This document shows positions 24,913 to 33,634 of a DNA stretch of 64,000 bases, piece after piece (the first letter of the stretch is position 1; every line of letters starts with the position of its first letter). This DNA is from an uncultured Lachnospiraceae bacterium (lineage in GTDB: Bacteria > Bacillota > Clostridia > Lachnospirales > Lachnospiraceae). The DNA lies in NCBI GenBank assembly GCA_934408585.1, contig CAKRVA010000001.1:384836-448835 (forward strand). The letters are read 5' to 3'. The notes under the pieces were generated by a model. That model had not been told where the DNA came from and ran no database searches. It worked only from the letters and a program-made list of their open reading frames with translations. The translations under genes and the position numbers were made by a program.

Positions 24913-26412
24913 TTATTCTACTCCTCCTGCAGCATACTTCATAATCTCTTCCTGGGTAAGCTGATCTTTTGACAGTTTAGCAACAAGCTTTCCAGCCCTT
25001 ACCACACAGACGTTATCGCACATGTTGATAATTTCCGGCAATTCGCTGGAAACCATAATGATTGCAATTCCTTCCTTTGCCAGCTCATTAATTACGGTAT
25101 AAATTTCAAATTTTGCATTTACATCTACACCTCTGGTTGGTTCATCCAGAATCAACACATCCGGTTTTGTTGCCAGCCATTTTCCAAGCACTACCTTTTG
25201 CTGGTTTCCACCGGAAAGGCTTCCTGCCTGAATTTCAGGAGATGCTGCTTTAATTCGAAGTCGCTCTCCATAATGATCAATAATCTTTGCACGCTTCTTT
25301 TCACTGATTGCAATTCCATTCATACAGAAGCGCAGAGAAGACAGGGTCAGATTAAATGCAACACTGTTTTCCAGCACCAGTCCCTGTTTCTTTCTGTCTT
25401 CCGGAACAAGGGCAATTCCTGCTTTAATTGCCTGCATGGTATTCTTAAAGTGAACTTCTTTTCCATCCCGGTAAATACTTCCCTGGGAATATCCTCTTGC
25501 TCCAAATACGGTTTCCATGATTTCGCTGCGTCCAGCTCCTACCAGACCTGCAAAACCAAGAATTTCTCCCTTGTGTACGGAAAAACTTATATCTTCAAAG
25601 ACGCCGGGACTTGTGAGATTTTTTACCTCAAGTGCTGTTTTTGCATGCTCCATATCACAGTAATCTCTTACATAGAAGCTTTCCAAATCTCTTCCTACCA
25701 TCATGGCTACCAGCTCATTCGGGTTTGTTTCCGAGGTCTTTTTTGTTCCAACATATGCGCCATCCCGAATAACTGTAACTCTGTCCGAAATACGGAAAAG
25801 TTCTTCCATTCTATGCGAGATGTAAATAATACTTACTTTTTTCTTTCTTAAATTCTCTATGATTTCAAATAACTGCTCCACTTCTTCATTAGAAAGGGAA
25901 GAAGTCGGCTCATCCATAACAATAAATTTTCCATTAAAGGATACTGCTTTTACAATTTCTACCATCTGCTGTTGTGCAATGGTCAGATTCTCTACAATTG
26001 TTTCCGCCTTGATATTGACACCAAGAGAGGAAATCATTTTTTCTGCCTGCCGGTTCATTTCTGCATAATCGAGTGTTCCGAATTTTGTTTTGATTTCTCT
26101 TCCCAGAAACAGGTTCTGTGCCACTGAAAGATATGGAACCAATACAATTTCCTGATGAATAATACCAATACCATTCTCTCGTGCTGCAGGAACACCATCA
26201 ATTTTTACTTCTTTTCCATTTACCTTGATAATGCCGCTGTCCGGTTGATAAATACCTCCAAGGACCTTTATCAGTGTTGATTTTCCTGCTCCATTTTCAC
26301 CGAGCAGAGCATGTACTTCGCCCAATTCAAGGGAAAAATCAATACCGTTCAATGCGTATATTCCGGCGAAGCTTTTCTTTATCCCTATCATTTCCAAAAC
26401 TGTTTGTCCCAT
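24913..26412 (-). CDS. ABC sugar transporter ATPase (RbsA/FrcA type, double domain)
   Basis: About 499 aa with two nucleotide-binding domains, as in CUT2 sugar importers. The first holds GENGAGKSTLIKVLGG (Walker A), LTIAQQQMVEIVKAV and VMDEPTSSLS (Walker B). The second has AGLVGAGRSEI, the signature LSGGNQQKVVLGKWL and LILDEPTRGVDV. The second Walker A is degenerate, as is usual in this family. The ATG at 26412 has the RBS TTGGAG; a frame from 26424 is less likely. A strong stem-loop separates it from the binding-protein gene upstream. Confidence 0.94.
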   Translation of the reverse strand: MGQTVLEMIGIKKSFAGIYALNGIDFSLELGEVHALLGENGAGKSTLIKVLGGIYQPDSGIIKVNGKEVKIDGVPAARENGIGIIHQEIVLVPYLSVAQNLFLGREIKTKFGTLDYAEMNRQAEKMISSLGVNIKAETIVENLTIAQQQMVEIVKAVSFNGKFIVMDEPTSSLSNEEVEQLFEIIENLRKKKVSIIYISHRMEELFRISDRVTVIRDGAYVGTKKTSETNPNELVAMMVGRDLESFYVRDYCDMEHAKTALEVKNLTSPGVFEDISFSVHKGEILGFAGLVGAGRSEIMETVFGARGYSQGSIYRDGKEVHFKNTMQAIKAGIALVPEDRKKQGLVLENSVAFNLTLSSLRFCMNGIAISEKKRAKIIDHYGERLRIKAASPEIQAGSLSGGNQQKVVLGKWLATKPDVLILDEPTRGVDVNAKFEIYTVINELAKEGIAIIMVSSELPEIINMCDNVCVVRAGKLVAKLSKDQLTQEEIMKYAAGGVE

Positions 26413-26440
26413 AATAATCTCCAAGCTTTCTTATTTAAAT

Positions 26441-26480
26441 TGCTATTTACACTGCTGCAGACACAACAGTGTAAATAGCA
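26441..26480 (-). other. 14-bp stem-loop between binding-protein and ATPase genes
   Basis: TGCTATTTACACTG (26441-26454) and its exact complement (26467-26480) enclose a 12-nt loop. There is no T run, so it is unlikely to be a full terminator. Such structures often protect the upstream message and allow much more binding protein than ATPase. Confidence 0.7.
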
Positions 26481-26497
26481 TGTTTATCTGTTACGGT

Positions 26498-27511
26498 TTA
26501 CTGCCAATCATTTACCGTTTCTTCTGCTTCCTCTTTTAATACAAGGTGAGAATCAAGGTATACTTTCTTTTCTTCAATATTGGTATCTCCACCAAGATAC
26601 TTTGTTGCTGCATTGAATGCGTATTCTGCAATCTGAACCGGAACCTGGCAGGCAACTGCTGTGAACTCACCATCTAAGAGAGCCTGCTTTCCATCCGGAG
26701 AAGCATCAATACTGTACACACCGATTTCGCCGGTCTTATTAGCAGCCTTAATTGCTGCTGCAGCACCAAGTGCAGATGGGTCATTGATACAGAAGAATGC
26801 ATCCATATCCGGATTTGCTGTCACAATGTCTTCTGCCAGTTTCATAGAAGCATCAAGTGCTGCCTCACCATCCTGCTGTGCTACGATTGTGAACTTATCT
26901 TTGTTTTCTCCCAGACCATCCAGGAAACCATTTACACGGTCTACACAGCTTTCATTGGAGGGGAAATCCAGAATTGCAATATTACCGCCATCCGGGTAAT
27001 CTTTTGCCATCTGCTCACCAACCAGCTGTCCTGCCATATATGCATTTGTTCCTACGAACTGTGTTACGAATGTTTCAATATCCTCTTCAATTACTGCTGT
27101 ATCTACATTGAAAATAGGAATTCCTGCGTCCTTGATTTCTGCAAGTCCAGATGTGATTCCTGCTGAATCTACCGGAATGATGAATACTGCATCATAACCA
27201 CTGTTTGCTACGTCAGATAACTGGCTGAGCTGTGTATTCAAATCGTAATCAGGATCAAGACAGGTATAGGAAATTCCATTTGCTTCACAGAGTTCTTTTA
27301 ATTTTGCATCCATGGAGCTTTGGAATGTGTTATTCAATGTGTTTGTGCAAAATGCAAATGATAAATCCGATTTTGCTGCAGTTTCTGATGTATCACTACT
27401 CTGTACATCCTCTGCAACGGTTTCTGATGAAGCGGAGCCACATCCTGCCAGTAAACCAGCCGTCATACATACACAAAGTCCCAATGCCAATAGTTTTTTG
27501 ATTTTTCTCAT
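26498..27511 (-). CDS. Sugar-binding lipoprotein of CUT2 ABC importer
   Basis: The extracellular solute receptor begins with a lipoprotein signal (KKLLALGLCVCMTAGLLAGC, lipobox LAGC). A periplasmic-binding-protein type I fold (SDLSFAFCTNTLNNTFQSSM, IPIFNVDTAV, GNIAILDFPSNESCVDRVNG, FFCINDPSALGAAAAI) follows, typical of ribose/fructose/galactose receptors. It is the first gene after the LacI-controlled promoter and should be the most highly expressed. The GH32 and fructokinase genes downstream point to fructose or short fructans as ligand. Confidence 0.93.
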   Translation of the reverse strand: MRKIKKLLALGLCVCMTAGLLAGCGSASSETVAEDVQSSDTSETAAKSDLSFAFCTNTLNNTFQSSMDAKLKELCEANGISYTCLDPDYDLNTQLSQLSDVANSGYDAVFIIPVDSAGITSGLAEIKDAGIPIFNVDTAVIEEDIETFVTQFVGTNAYMAGQLVGEQMAKDYPDGGNIAILDFPSNESCVDRVNGFLDGLGENKDKFTIVAQQDGEAALDASMKLAEDIVTANPDMDAFFCINDPSALGAAAAIKAANKTGEIGVYSIDASPDGKQALLDGEFTAVACQVPVQIAEYAFNAATKYLGGDTNIEEKKVYLDSHLVLKEEAEETVNDWQ

Positions 27512-27556
27512 AATTTTTTACCTCCAGTTTAAAAATAATCTTTTTTGACCTCTTTT

Positions 27557-27645
27557 AAAATTTACGTAAATTTTTAGTTTCGTCTTCTGTATTTCATGGC
27601 TTCATAATAGTATTTACGTCACTTTTTGTCAATAATTTACGCATA
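27557..27645 (-). promoter_or_regulatory. Operon promoter with LacI-type operators
   Basis: On the minus strand TTGACA (27627-27632) and TATTAT (27604-27609) are 17 bp apart. A perfect 18-bp palindrome with a central CG (AAAATTTACGTAAATTTT, 27557-27574) lies just downstream of the start region. Related half-sites (TTTACG) occur in the spacer (27613-27618) and just upstream of -35 (27636-27641). Central-CG palindromes are the normal operator form of LacI-family repressors; the LacI gene is next door. Confidence 0.82.
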
Positions 27646-27723
27646 TTTTCTTTTTATTTGTCGTTTTGCACAATTTTGTCTATTTTGTTTTATAAAAAGA
27701 GGGGATGGAATTTAATTTTTTAC

Positions 27724-27767
27724 GCAAAAAATGGAGTCGGTAGACTTTTTTATCTCCGACTCCATTA
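27724..27767 (-). terminator. Terminator of the lacI-type regulator gene
   Basis: ATGGAGTCGG (27731-27740) pairs with CCGACTCCAT (27756-27765), and a TTTTT run follows on the minus strand. It separates the regulator from the transport operon. Confidence 0.85.
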
Positions 27768-27775
27768 TGTTTTTC

Positions 27776-29785
27776 CTATTTCGTTACAGCATCCGATAAT
27801 CTATCCGGCATCGTTTCATGGAAAATATCTTTCCATGCCCGGCGCAGCTGTTTTGCCTCTACTACATATGGCTGTACTCCTACATATTTAGGTACTTCTC
27901 CACTCACCAATGCTTTTGCAACAACATGTGCTGCCGTTCTTCCCTGTTCATAAGGGCGTTGCGTACTCAGCCCCTTTACCATGCCATCTTCCATGCATTG
28001 CGCAATCTCATAATCCAAATCCGTTGTAAATACGGCAACATCTTCCCGCTTTAATTCCTTCAGCGCTTTAATGGCAAGCAACGCAGGTCTGTCCCAACTG
28101 ATATACAATACTTCAATATCCGGATTTTCTGCAATCATGTCTTTGCATACCTGATATGCATTGGCAATTTCGCCAAAACTCCGGATTGCAACAATGTCTA
28201 CATTTTTATAGTATTCTTCCAATGTTTTCTCAGCGGCAGTATCTCTGGCACGTGTACCATAAAATGCCGCCCCGTGAATCATAAATCCCACTTTTACATT
28301 TTTTCGATTCTTACAGTATTCTCCAATCTGTCGCCCTACATTATTTCCATTCTCCGTTTCATTGACCGACACGCAGGAGATATAGCTGTTCATTTCCATA
28401 TTTTCAGGCACATTACTTAAAAACACAAGTTTGGACACCTTGGATAGTTCCTGAAATTTTTCCCGCGTTTTCCTATCGTCTACCGGAATTGCAATAACTG
28501 CATCCGGCTTTTGGAGATAAATTCCTTCGAGCTGTGCATTCTGGAGTTTGGAATCAAAGTGCGCATCCATAACAGATACCACATCAATACCATAATACTC
28601 CAGTTCATCCCGAATCCCTTTTTCATGGAGTTCTGCCCAGGATGTTCCGGTATAATGAAACAGAATAGCCACCCGATAGTTTCCAATCCGCAGACGATTT
28701 TTCTCCTCTTTGGATATAACTATGGATTCCGGTGTCGCTGCTTCTTCCCCAAACGGTCCATTATCCAGCATTTTGGTAGACTTACGAATCACCAGTTCCA
28801 CATCTGCATAACAATCCTGCTCGATAACCGTTCCACTATTAATTTTTTCAAACAACATATTCACTGCACGATTGCTTAATCCCTTTACATCGCGCTTCAA
28901 GATTGTCAGCGGAGGATATGTAAGCTCTGACCAGCCTTCATCTCCAAAGCCTACCACAGATACTTCTTCCGGACATTCTATTCCCAGATTCCGCAGTGCT
29001 TTCATCAAATACAAGGTAATACGATTTCCACCGGCTATCACTGCCGTAGGGCGGTAACGTTTCAACGCCCGCTGCACATCCATAATGCAGTTTTCCTCTC
29101 CGCTTTTCAGATACACATCCGCAATCTGGGCATCCGTGGTATTCATCCGATGTTCTTCCAAAGCCTTGAGAAAACCAATTATTTTTTCTTCTCTGGTGGT
29201 ACTCTGGGCATCTTCCAACAGAAATAAGATATTCTTATGTCCGCAGGTAAGCAGGTAATCTGTTCCCTTAAATATTGCATCCCGGTCACGAAATTCCACT
29301 GAATCAATCCCTTCTCCCAGGATATTTCTTTCGGTACAGACAAATGGAATTCCACTGTCGATTAGTTTTTTATAATTCGCTGCCACATCGCTGACCGGTA
29401 CGTGAATAATCCCCGCCGTCCGTTTATTTTCTATCAGACCGGAAAGTACCTGATCTTCCTCTTTCAAATCATCCTGTGTAACGGCAATATAAAACTGATA
29501 CCCCTGCATGCTCACAAGTTGTTTAAGATACATTACCATCTCCCAATAAATGGTACTTTCTACACTCGGAATTACCGCTGCAATAACCGATTGCCGTCCC
29601 ACGCGAAGCTTACGCTCCTTTTTGGCAATTTTATCCTGATATCCGGTTTCCTGAATAATCTTTTCAATTTTTTCTACCAATTCCGGACGAACATACCGTG
29701 TGCGATTAATCACATGCGAAACCGTTGCAATGGAAACGCCTGCCATGTCTGCAATTTCCTTGATGGTTATTTTCTGCTTACCCAT
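27776..29785 (-). CDS. LacI-family regulator with a second sugar-binding domain
   Basis: At 669 aa it is twice the normal size. Residues 1-60 are a LacI HTH (TIKEIADMAGVSIATVSHVI with hinge RPELVEKIEKII). Residues ~65-340 form the usual periplasmic-binding-like effector domain (ending with SVVGFGDEGWSELTYPPLT). From ~365 a second such domain starts (GNYRVAILFHYTGTSWAELH) resembling CUT2 sugar receptors (PDAVIAIPVDD, KVGFMIHGAAFYGTRARD, VLYISWDRPALLAI, VAVFTTDLDYEIA). It probably binds the operators at 27557-27645 and represses the fructan operon until sugar binds. Two ligand domains might sense two sugars. Confidence 0.9.
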   Translation of the reverse strand: MGKQKITIKEIADMAGVSIATVSHVINRTRYVRPELVEKIEKIIQETGYQDKIAKKERKLRVGRQSVIAAVIPSVESTIYWEMVMYLKQLVSMQGYQFYIAVTQDDLKEEDQVLSGLIENKRTAGIIHVPVSDVAANYKKLIDSGIPFVCTERNILGEGIDSVEFRDRDAIFKGTDYLLTCGHKNILFLLEDAQSTTREEKIIGFLKALEEHRMNTTDAQIADVYLKSGEENCIMDVQRALKRYRPTAVIAGGNRITLYLMKALRNLGIECPEEVSVVGFGDEGWSELTYPPLTILKRDVKGLSNRAVNMLFEKINSGTVIEQDCYADVELVIRKSTKMLDNGPFGEEAATPESIVISKEEKNRLRIGNYRVAILFHYTGTSWAELHEKGIRDELEYYGIDVVSVMDAHFDSKLQNAQLEGIYLQKPDAVIAIPVDDRKTREKFQELSKVSKLVFLSNVPENMEMNSYISCVSVNETENGNNVGRQIGEYCKNRKNVKVGFMIHGAAFYGTRARDTAAEKTLEEYYKNVDIVAIRSFGEIANAYQVCKDMIAENPDIEVLYISWDRPALLAIKALKELKREDVAVFTTDLDYEIAQCMEDGMVKGLSTQRPYEQGRTAAHVVAKALVSGEVPKYVGVQPYVVEAKQLRRAWKDIFHETMPDRLSDAVTK

Positions 29786-29914
29786 AAAAGCATCCTCTCT
29801 TGTAATATCTGCCTTTTCATACTACTTATAATATTATATATTTCGTAACTCTTTTTCAATTATTTCTCGCTTTGTTATCTCATTTATTGTATACATTTTC
29901 TTTCACCCAGCCAG

Positions 29915-31138
29915 TCACTGTTCCAGAATTCCCGTATAGTTATGAAGGATATCATCCGGCTGTATCGCATTTGATACCATCGATATTTCTAATTTATAAG
30001 TAGTTTCTTCATCCCCCACATTACCATCTATCGGTGTATATCTGTCCAAATAAACATTCTTTTTCTTTTCTGTCGTGATAATCAATGTCACATATTCATC
30101 CGTTGTCTGCAGCTTATAGTAAATAGCTTCACCGGGGAACGAAGCTTTTGCTCTGGTTACCATATCCGCAAAGTTATAATATTCTGACTGTTCCCCCAAT
30201 GGTTTTACTTCACCCTCAACGGCAGACTGAAATTCTTCCATGACTTTCATCATTCTTGCTTCGCTCTTCCTGTTATCCGCAACCGCTCCAAGATTGACAA
30301 TTAGCACATTAATCAGAATAATCGCACCCAGAATCAGTACACTCATCCTCACAGCCAAAATAATATCACGTTTCTTTTCCTTCTGCTCATCCTCTGTCAA
30401 ATACATACCGGCAAACTGCTGTGCAAAAATATCGGGATGTGCATTCCCATAAGCAATAAAAGCATCCGTCGTATCATACCCGGGATACATTCGGTAAATA
30501 TCATAATTTGAGCAGAATTTTTCCATCCTATAATAAAACGGACGATACCATCCCGTATAACTTCTTCTCCTTATAAAGAAAACAGCAAGTCCAACCACAA
30601 TAATCGCGAAAAAACCTGTCATCATAATCGCATCATAAAGGCCTTCGATGTGGGACGCATCCTTCTCCGGAAGTACTGTTATCAAACTATAGCAATTGCT
30701 ATCTTCCTCTTTAGACCAATATGTATTAAGCCGGTTTCCATATGTATAACCTGTAGGATCAATACCCAAATCCGTCAGATCATAGATAACATGTTCCTCT
30801 ACATTCGGATCCTTTACAGATACCGTCCTGCCATCTTCCTGAACAACGGCGGTTACCGCCCTCTTTCCCATTAACCGATAGCCGGTCACATTTTCAAAAG
30901 GATCCCATTTTATCATAATGTCAAGAAACCAGATAAGCGATAAAACAAAAGTTACTATTGCAAATCGAATCAGGCTTTTCCCAGCATTATACTTTAGCGA
31001 CTTCTCAAGCTTTTCTTTTTCTGCGTCCGGCACTCCGGGCATCGTAATATACCACGATGCGATTTTCTCACGCTTTAATTCATTTTCCTCTGCAAGTCTG
31101 GCATTAAGTGCAGTACCTGCAGCAGTTCCAAAACTCAT
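29915..31138 (-). CDS. 407-aa predicted membrane protein, unknown
   Basis: I do not recognise a family. A cytoplasmic helical N-terminus (NARLAEENELKREKIASWYI) is followed by three membrane helices (about 58-74 IRFAIVTFVLSLIWFLDIMI; 170-188 TGFFAIIVVGLAVFFI; 267-288 VLILGAIILINVLIVNLGAV). The loop 75-165 and the C-terminal ~120 residues are polar and probably on one outer face. RBS and ATG are clear. It stands alone between the LacI gene and the KilA-N gene, in the same orientation. A role in the cell envelope is possible but unproven. Confidence 0.7.
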   Translation of the reverse strand: MSFGTAAGTALNARLAEENELKREKIASWYITMPGVPDAEKEKLEKSLKYNAGKSLIRFAIVTFVLSLIWFLDIMIKWDPFENVTGYRLMGKRAVTAVVQEDGRTVSVKDPNVEEHVIYDLTDLGIDPTGYTYGNRLNTYWSKEEDSNCYSLITVLPEKDASHIEGLYDAIMMTGFFAIIVVGLAVFFIRRRSYTGWYRPFYYRMEKFCSNYDIYRMYPGYDTTDAFIAYGNAHPDIFAQQFAGMYLTEDEQKEKKRDIILAVRMSVLILGAIILINVLIVNLGAVADNRKSEARMMKVMEEFQSAVEGEVKPLGEQSEYYNFADMVTRAKASFPGEAIYYKLQTTDEYVTLIITTEKKKNVYLDRYTPIDGNVGDEETTYKLEISMVSNAIQPDDILHNYTGILEQ

Positions 31139-31281
31139 TTGTATATTTCTCCTCTCATTTTTGCTCTTTGTTCAGGTAACTTAATAGCAAAACACTTTCA
31201 TTTTTGTTTTCTGTGCATCCAGAGAATAGCCATCTATCTGCATGGTTGTATAAATATACTTTGATTTATTCTTTCTTCAAT

Positions 31282-32139
31282 TTACATATCACCCCTGGAA
31301 AGTGCCGAAATCGCCGATAAATTGATACTGGCTAATGTATCTATCTGCCTGACTGCCAAATTTCTAAGCAATATAAGCCTTTCTGATTGAGTTTTCTCCT
31401 GCTCAATTAAAATAGCATTATAGCTTTCCATATTTGCCAATACCAATAACTGATTTAAATTCGCATCATCACGCACATTTCCCTTTTTACCCGGATTATT
31501 ATTTTTCCATTGCTTTGCAGTCTGACCAAATAAAGCAACGTTTAAAAGATCTGCTTCACTGGCATATGTATAAGCAATCTGTTCCGGTGTTAGCTCTGGT
31601 GGAATCAAATTTCCCTTCACCGCCTCCGTATGAATACGGTAGTTCACCTTTGATAAAGCTCTGTTCAAGTTCCAATCCAACGAAAGCCGACTATTTTCAT
31701 CTTGTTTTAACCTGCGGTAATCTTTCATAATATACAGTTGAAATTCCGGAGAAATCCATGTAGCAAATGCCATAGCAATATCGCTATGTGCATAAGTTCC
31801 TCCACCATATCTGCCTGCTTTTGACACTATTCCAATAGCATTTGTCTGTTCAATCCATTTGGTCGGCGTCATAACAAACCTGTTTAAGCCCGCCTCACTT
31901 CTAACCGCCTCGAATTGCACACGGTTAAAATCCGGATTATGAAGTTCCTCCCAAACAGCCAAAAACTCAACTGTATTTCTGTTTCGCATCCAGTTCTGAA
32001 TGACAAATCTGGGATCACTATCATTTCTATATTTTGCAATATCTGTCAACGAAATATATTCATTTTCAAAATCTTTCGTGTAAATCCCAATATCAATTCC
32101 TTTTGCATGAATAATTTCCCTAACTATTTTATTTGCCAT
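31282..32139 (-). CDS. KilA-N domain protein
   Basis: KilA-N is a DNA-binding domain of phages, large DNA viruses and bacterial mobile regions. The signature spans ~20-140: EYISLTDIAKYRNDSDPRFV, NWMRNRNTVEFLAVWEELHN, GRYGGGTYAHSDIAMAFATW and FQLYIMKDYRRLK. The C-terminal half is helical with AYTYASEADLLNVALFGQTA and a short coiled region. RBS GGAGG precedes the ATG. It follows the XRE gene with a 2-bp gap, so the two form an operon. Such KilA-N/XRE pairs usually belong to prophage-like or anti-phage accessory DNA. Its function is not established. Confidence 0.88.
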   Translation of the reverse strand: MANKIVREIIHAKGIDIGIYTKDFENEYISLTDIAKYRNDSDPRFVIQNWMRNRNTVEFLAVWEELHNPDFNRVQFEAVRSEAGLNRFVMTPTKWIEQTNAIGIVSKAGRYGGGTYAHSDIAMAFATWISPEFQLYIMKDYRRLKQDENSRLSLDWNLNRALSKVNYRIHTEAVKGNLIPPELTPEQIAYTYASEADLLNVALFGQTAKQWKNNNPGKKGNVRDDANLNQLLVLANMESYNAILIEQEKTQSERLILLRNLAVRQIDTLASINLSAISALSRGDM

Positions 32140-32141
32140 CT

Positions 32142-32507
32142 TTATTCCTCCACCATATTCTCCATCTTCTCCAACTTCTGCAATGCTTTCATATACGCCA
32201 TCAATCTTTTATACTGCTCATCTCCAAGGCTATGAATCTGTTTTAAAAGCTTAATATCTGCCCTGGTGACTTCGTAGTCCACATCTTCATCATTATAGTC
32301 CGGATCAATTCCTTTTCCTGTCAAAAGCTGTTCAGACGTAATTTCCAATGCATCGCATATAGATAACAGGCAGTCCGCTTTGGGATTTGTCTTTTTCTTC
32401 TTCCAGTCACTAATGTTACTTGTTGCAATCCCAGTCCTTCTTGAAAGTTCCAACTGGGTCATGTCCTTCTTTTTCATCATATAAAAAATTCTTTCACTGA
32501 TAATCAT
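32142..32507 (-). CDS. XRE-family regulator
   Basis: This 121-aa Cro/C1 regulator has its HTH in residues ~5-60 (RIFYMMKKKDMTQLELSRRT, GIATSNISDWKKKKTNPKAD). A helical C-terminus (ADIKLLKQIHSLGDEQYKRL..) may dimerise. GGAGGAGAAA directly precedes the ATG at 32507; a frame from 32546 has no RBS. It is the upstream gene of a two-gene unit with KilA-N. Palindromes just upstream (CCGTATTTACGG at 32556-32567 and ATGATATCAT at ~32570-32579) could be its own operators. Confidence 0.88.
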   Translation of the reverse strand: MIISERIFYMMKKKDMTQLELSRRTGIATSNISDWKKKKTNPKADCLLSICDALEITSEQLLTGKGIDPDYNDEDVDYEVTRADIKLLKQIHSLGDEQYKRLMAYMKALQKLEKMENMVEE

Positions 32508-32555
32508 TTTCTCCTCCATCAGCACTTTCCACATCCGTATTTTCATATCTTTATT

Positions 32556-32579
32556 CCGTATTTACGGTTATGATATCAT
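32556..32579 (-). promoter_or_regulatory. Possible operator of the XRE/KilA-N pair
   Basis: CCGTATTTACGG and, two bases later, ATGATATCAT are each palindromic or nearly so. They lie about 50 bp upstream of the XRE start. A further CCGTAT copy is at 32535-32540. Operator function is inferred from symmetry and position only. Confidence 0.4.
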
Positions 32580-32663
32580 GCAGTAGCTTTTATTTCAATA
32601 GGTAGATACTCATAAAACAGTATCAACCAACAAACTGAAACAGGGTAGCTGTCATACAGGGTG

Positions 32664-32706
32664 CAACGAAAAACGGGTAGGAAGTCTAACAGCTTCTTGC
32701 CCGTTC
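32664..32706 (-). terminator. Rho-independent terminator
   Basis: AACGGGYA.GAAG arms (32672-32684 with 32693-32705) and a TTTTT run on the minus strand. It is about 100 bp downstream of the small ORF at 32807-33085. Confidence 0.7.
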
Positions 32707-32806
32707 TTTAGTTCTTTATGTCCTGTGGAACGATAGAATGGTATTTTGCCGCCCCAGAGGGTTATGTATTACCTACCTCGTTTTCTCACTCTGCAAGCCG
32801 CATAAA

Positions 32807-33085
32807 TCAAGGAAAAATCGCCCCTAGTGCGTAACATTCCATCATGGATAGAGAGTGCAAGCGGTTTATCCGATTGCGTTCTCTTGGCTTTGCTACCTGT
32901 TGCCGGTCAAACCGGAACTGCAAGACAGCTTTTATAAGCTGTGCTTTCAAGCAATCTTTAATATTATTATTGATATGCCCCTGATATTCGGACAGATATT
33001 TCATGCTTCTGCTTTCTTCCCAAATCCCGGTATGCGTTGATTGCTTTATTGCGGAGAACTGTTTTGCAAAAGGCATAAAATCCAT
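32807..33085 (-). CDS. 92-aa hypothetical, possible mobile-element remnant
   Basis: The frame opens MDFMPFAKQFSAIKQSTHTG, continues with KYLSEYQGHINNNIKDCLKA and ends with a basic stretch (RQQVAKPRERNRINRLHSLS). No clear RBS precedes it. Local base composition is more GC-rich than its neighbours. The 120 bp after it (32690-32806) hold a CCCTCTGGGG-type block and the terminator above. The look is that of a small plasmid or conjugative-element gene rearranged into the chromosome, but no family is recognised and it may be non-functional. Confidence 0.35.
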   Translation of the reverse strand: MDFMPFAKQFSAIKQSTHTGIWEESRSMKYLSEYQGHINNNIKDCLKAQLIKAVLQFRFDRQQVAKPRERNRINRLHSLSMMECYALGAIFP

Positions 33086-33103
33086 TTCTCTTACTGTTCC
33101 ATT

Positions 33104-33634
33104 TCATTCACATTGTTCCTCCAAACACTTCAAAATAGGCTCAATATATTTCCTATCCGAAATATCATAAGACGAAGATATGATTTTTATCATTTCTTCA
33201 TCTTCCGCCGTCTTATCTTTCTTTGCCTTGAGTGATTTAATAAATATTTTCATCATTATTCTTGATGGAGCAGACATTTTTTCATAGTTAAATCCGCCTG
33301 GACAATAGAACACATTTACTCTGTTTAATTCTGACTCACTGAAATTCTTTTTAAGTGCAGGTTCAATTTCCGGATTATCTAACGGACTACCACCAACACA
33401 AAATGCAATCAGTTTTTTGTCCGTCCACTTATCTATATTGGTTTTGAACCAACTGAGTTTACTAATACTTCCTGCACACGCCCAACCTCCAAATACGATT
33501 GCCCCATATACGGACAAATCTTTCTTCTTCGCTTCGGATAGTTCAAAGCAATCAGCGTCCGTTGCTTCTGCTATCCACTTGGCATAGCGTTTTGTAAATC
33601 CTGTCTGCGAATTATATATTACTGCTGTTCTCAT
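33104..33634 (-). CDS. Flavodoxin-domain protein
   Basis: The N-terminus AVIYNSQTGFTKRYAKWIAE is the FMN-phosphate-binding loop of flavodoxins. YGAIVFGGWACAGSI and FCVGGSPLDNPEIEPAL fit the other two FMN loops. At 176 aa it is close to the MioC/HemG-like flavodoxin-domain proteins of Clostridia. It probably carries electrons in the cytoplasm; its partner is unknown. RBS AAAGGGGA lies upstream, and its ATG overlaps the stop of the 89-aa gene (ATGA), so it is translationally coupled to the gene run darT-darG-unknown. Confidence 0.85.
   Translation of the reverse strand: MRTAVIYNSQTGFTKRYAKWIAEATDADCFELSEAKKKDLSVYGAIVFGGWACAGSISKLSWFKTNIDKWTDKKLIAFCVGGSPLDNPEIEPALKKNFSESELNRVNVFYCPGGFNYEKMSAPSRIMMKIFIKSLKAKKDKTAEDEEMIKIISSSYDISDRKYIEPILKCLEEQCE

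Noticed and set aside
27718..27735. Apparent fourth LacI operator (TTTTTTACGCAAAAAA)
   Set aside because: It coincides with the U tract of the regulator's own terminator, which explains the A/T symmetry.
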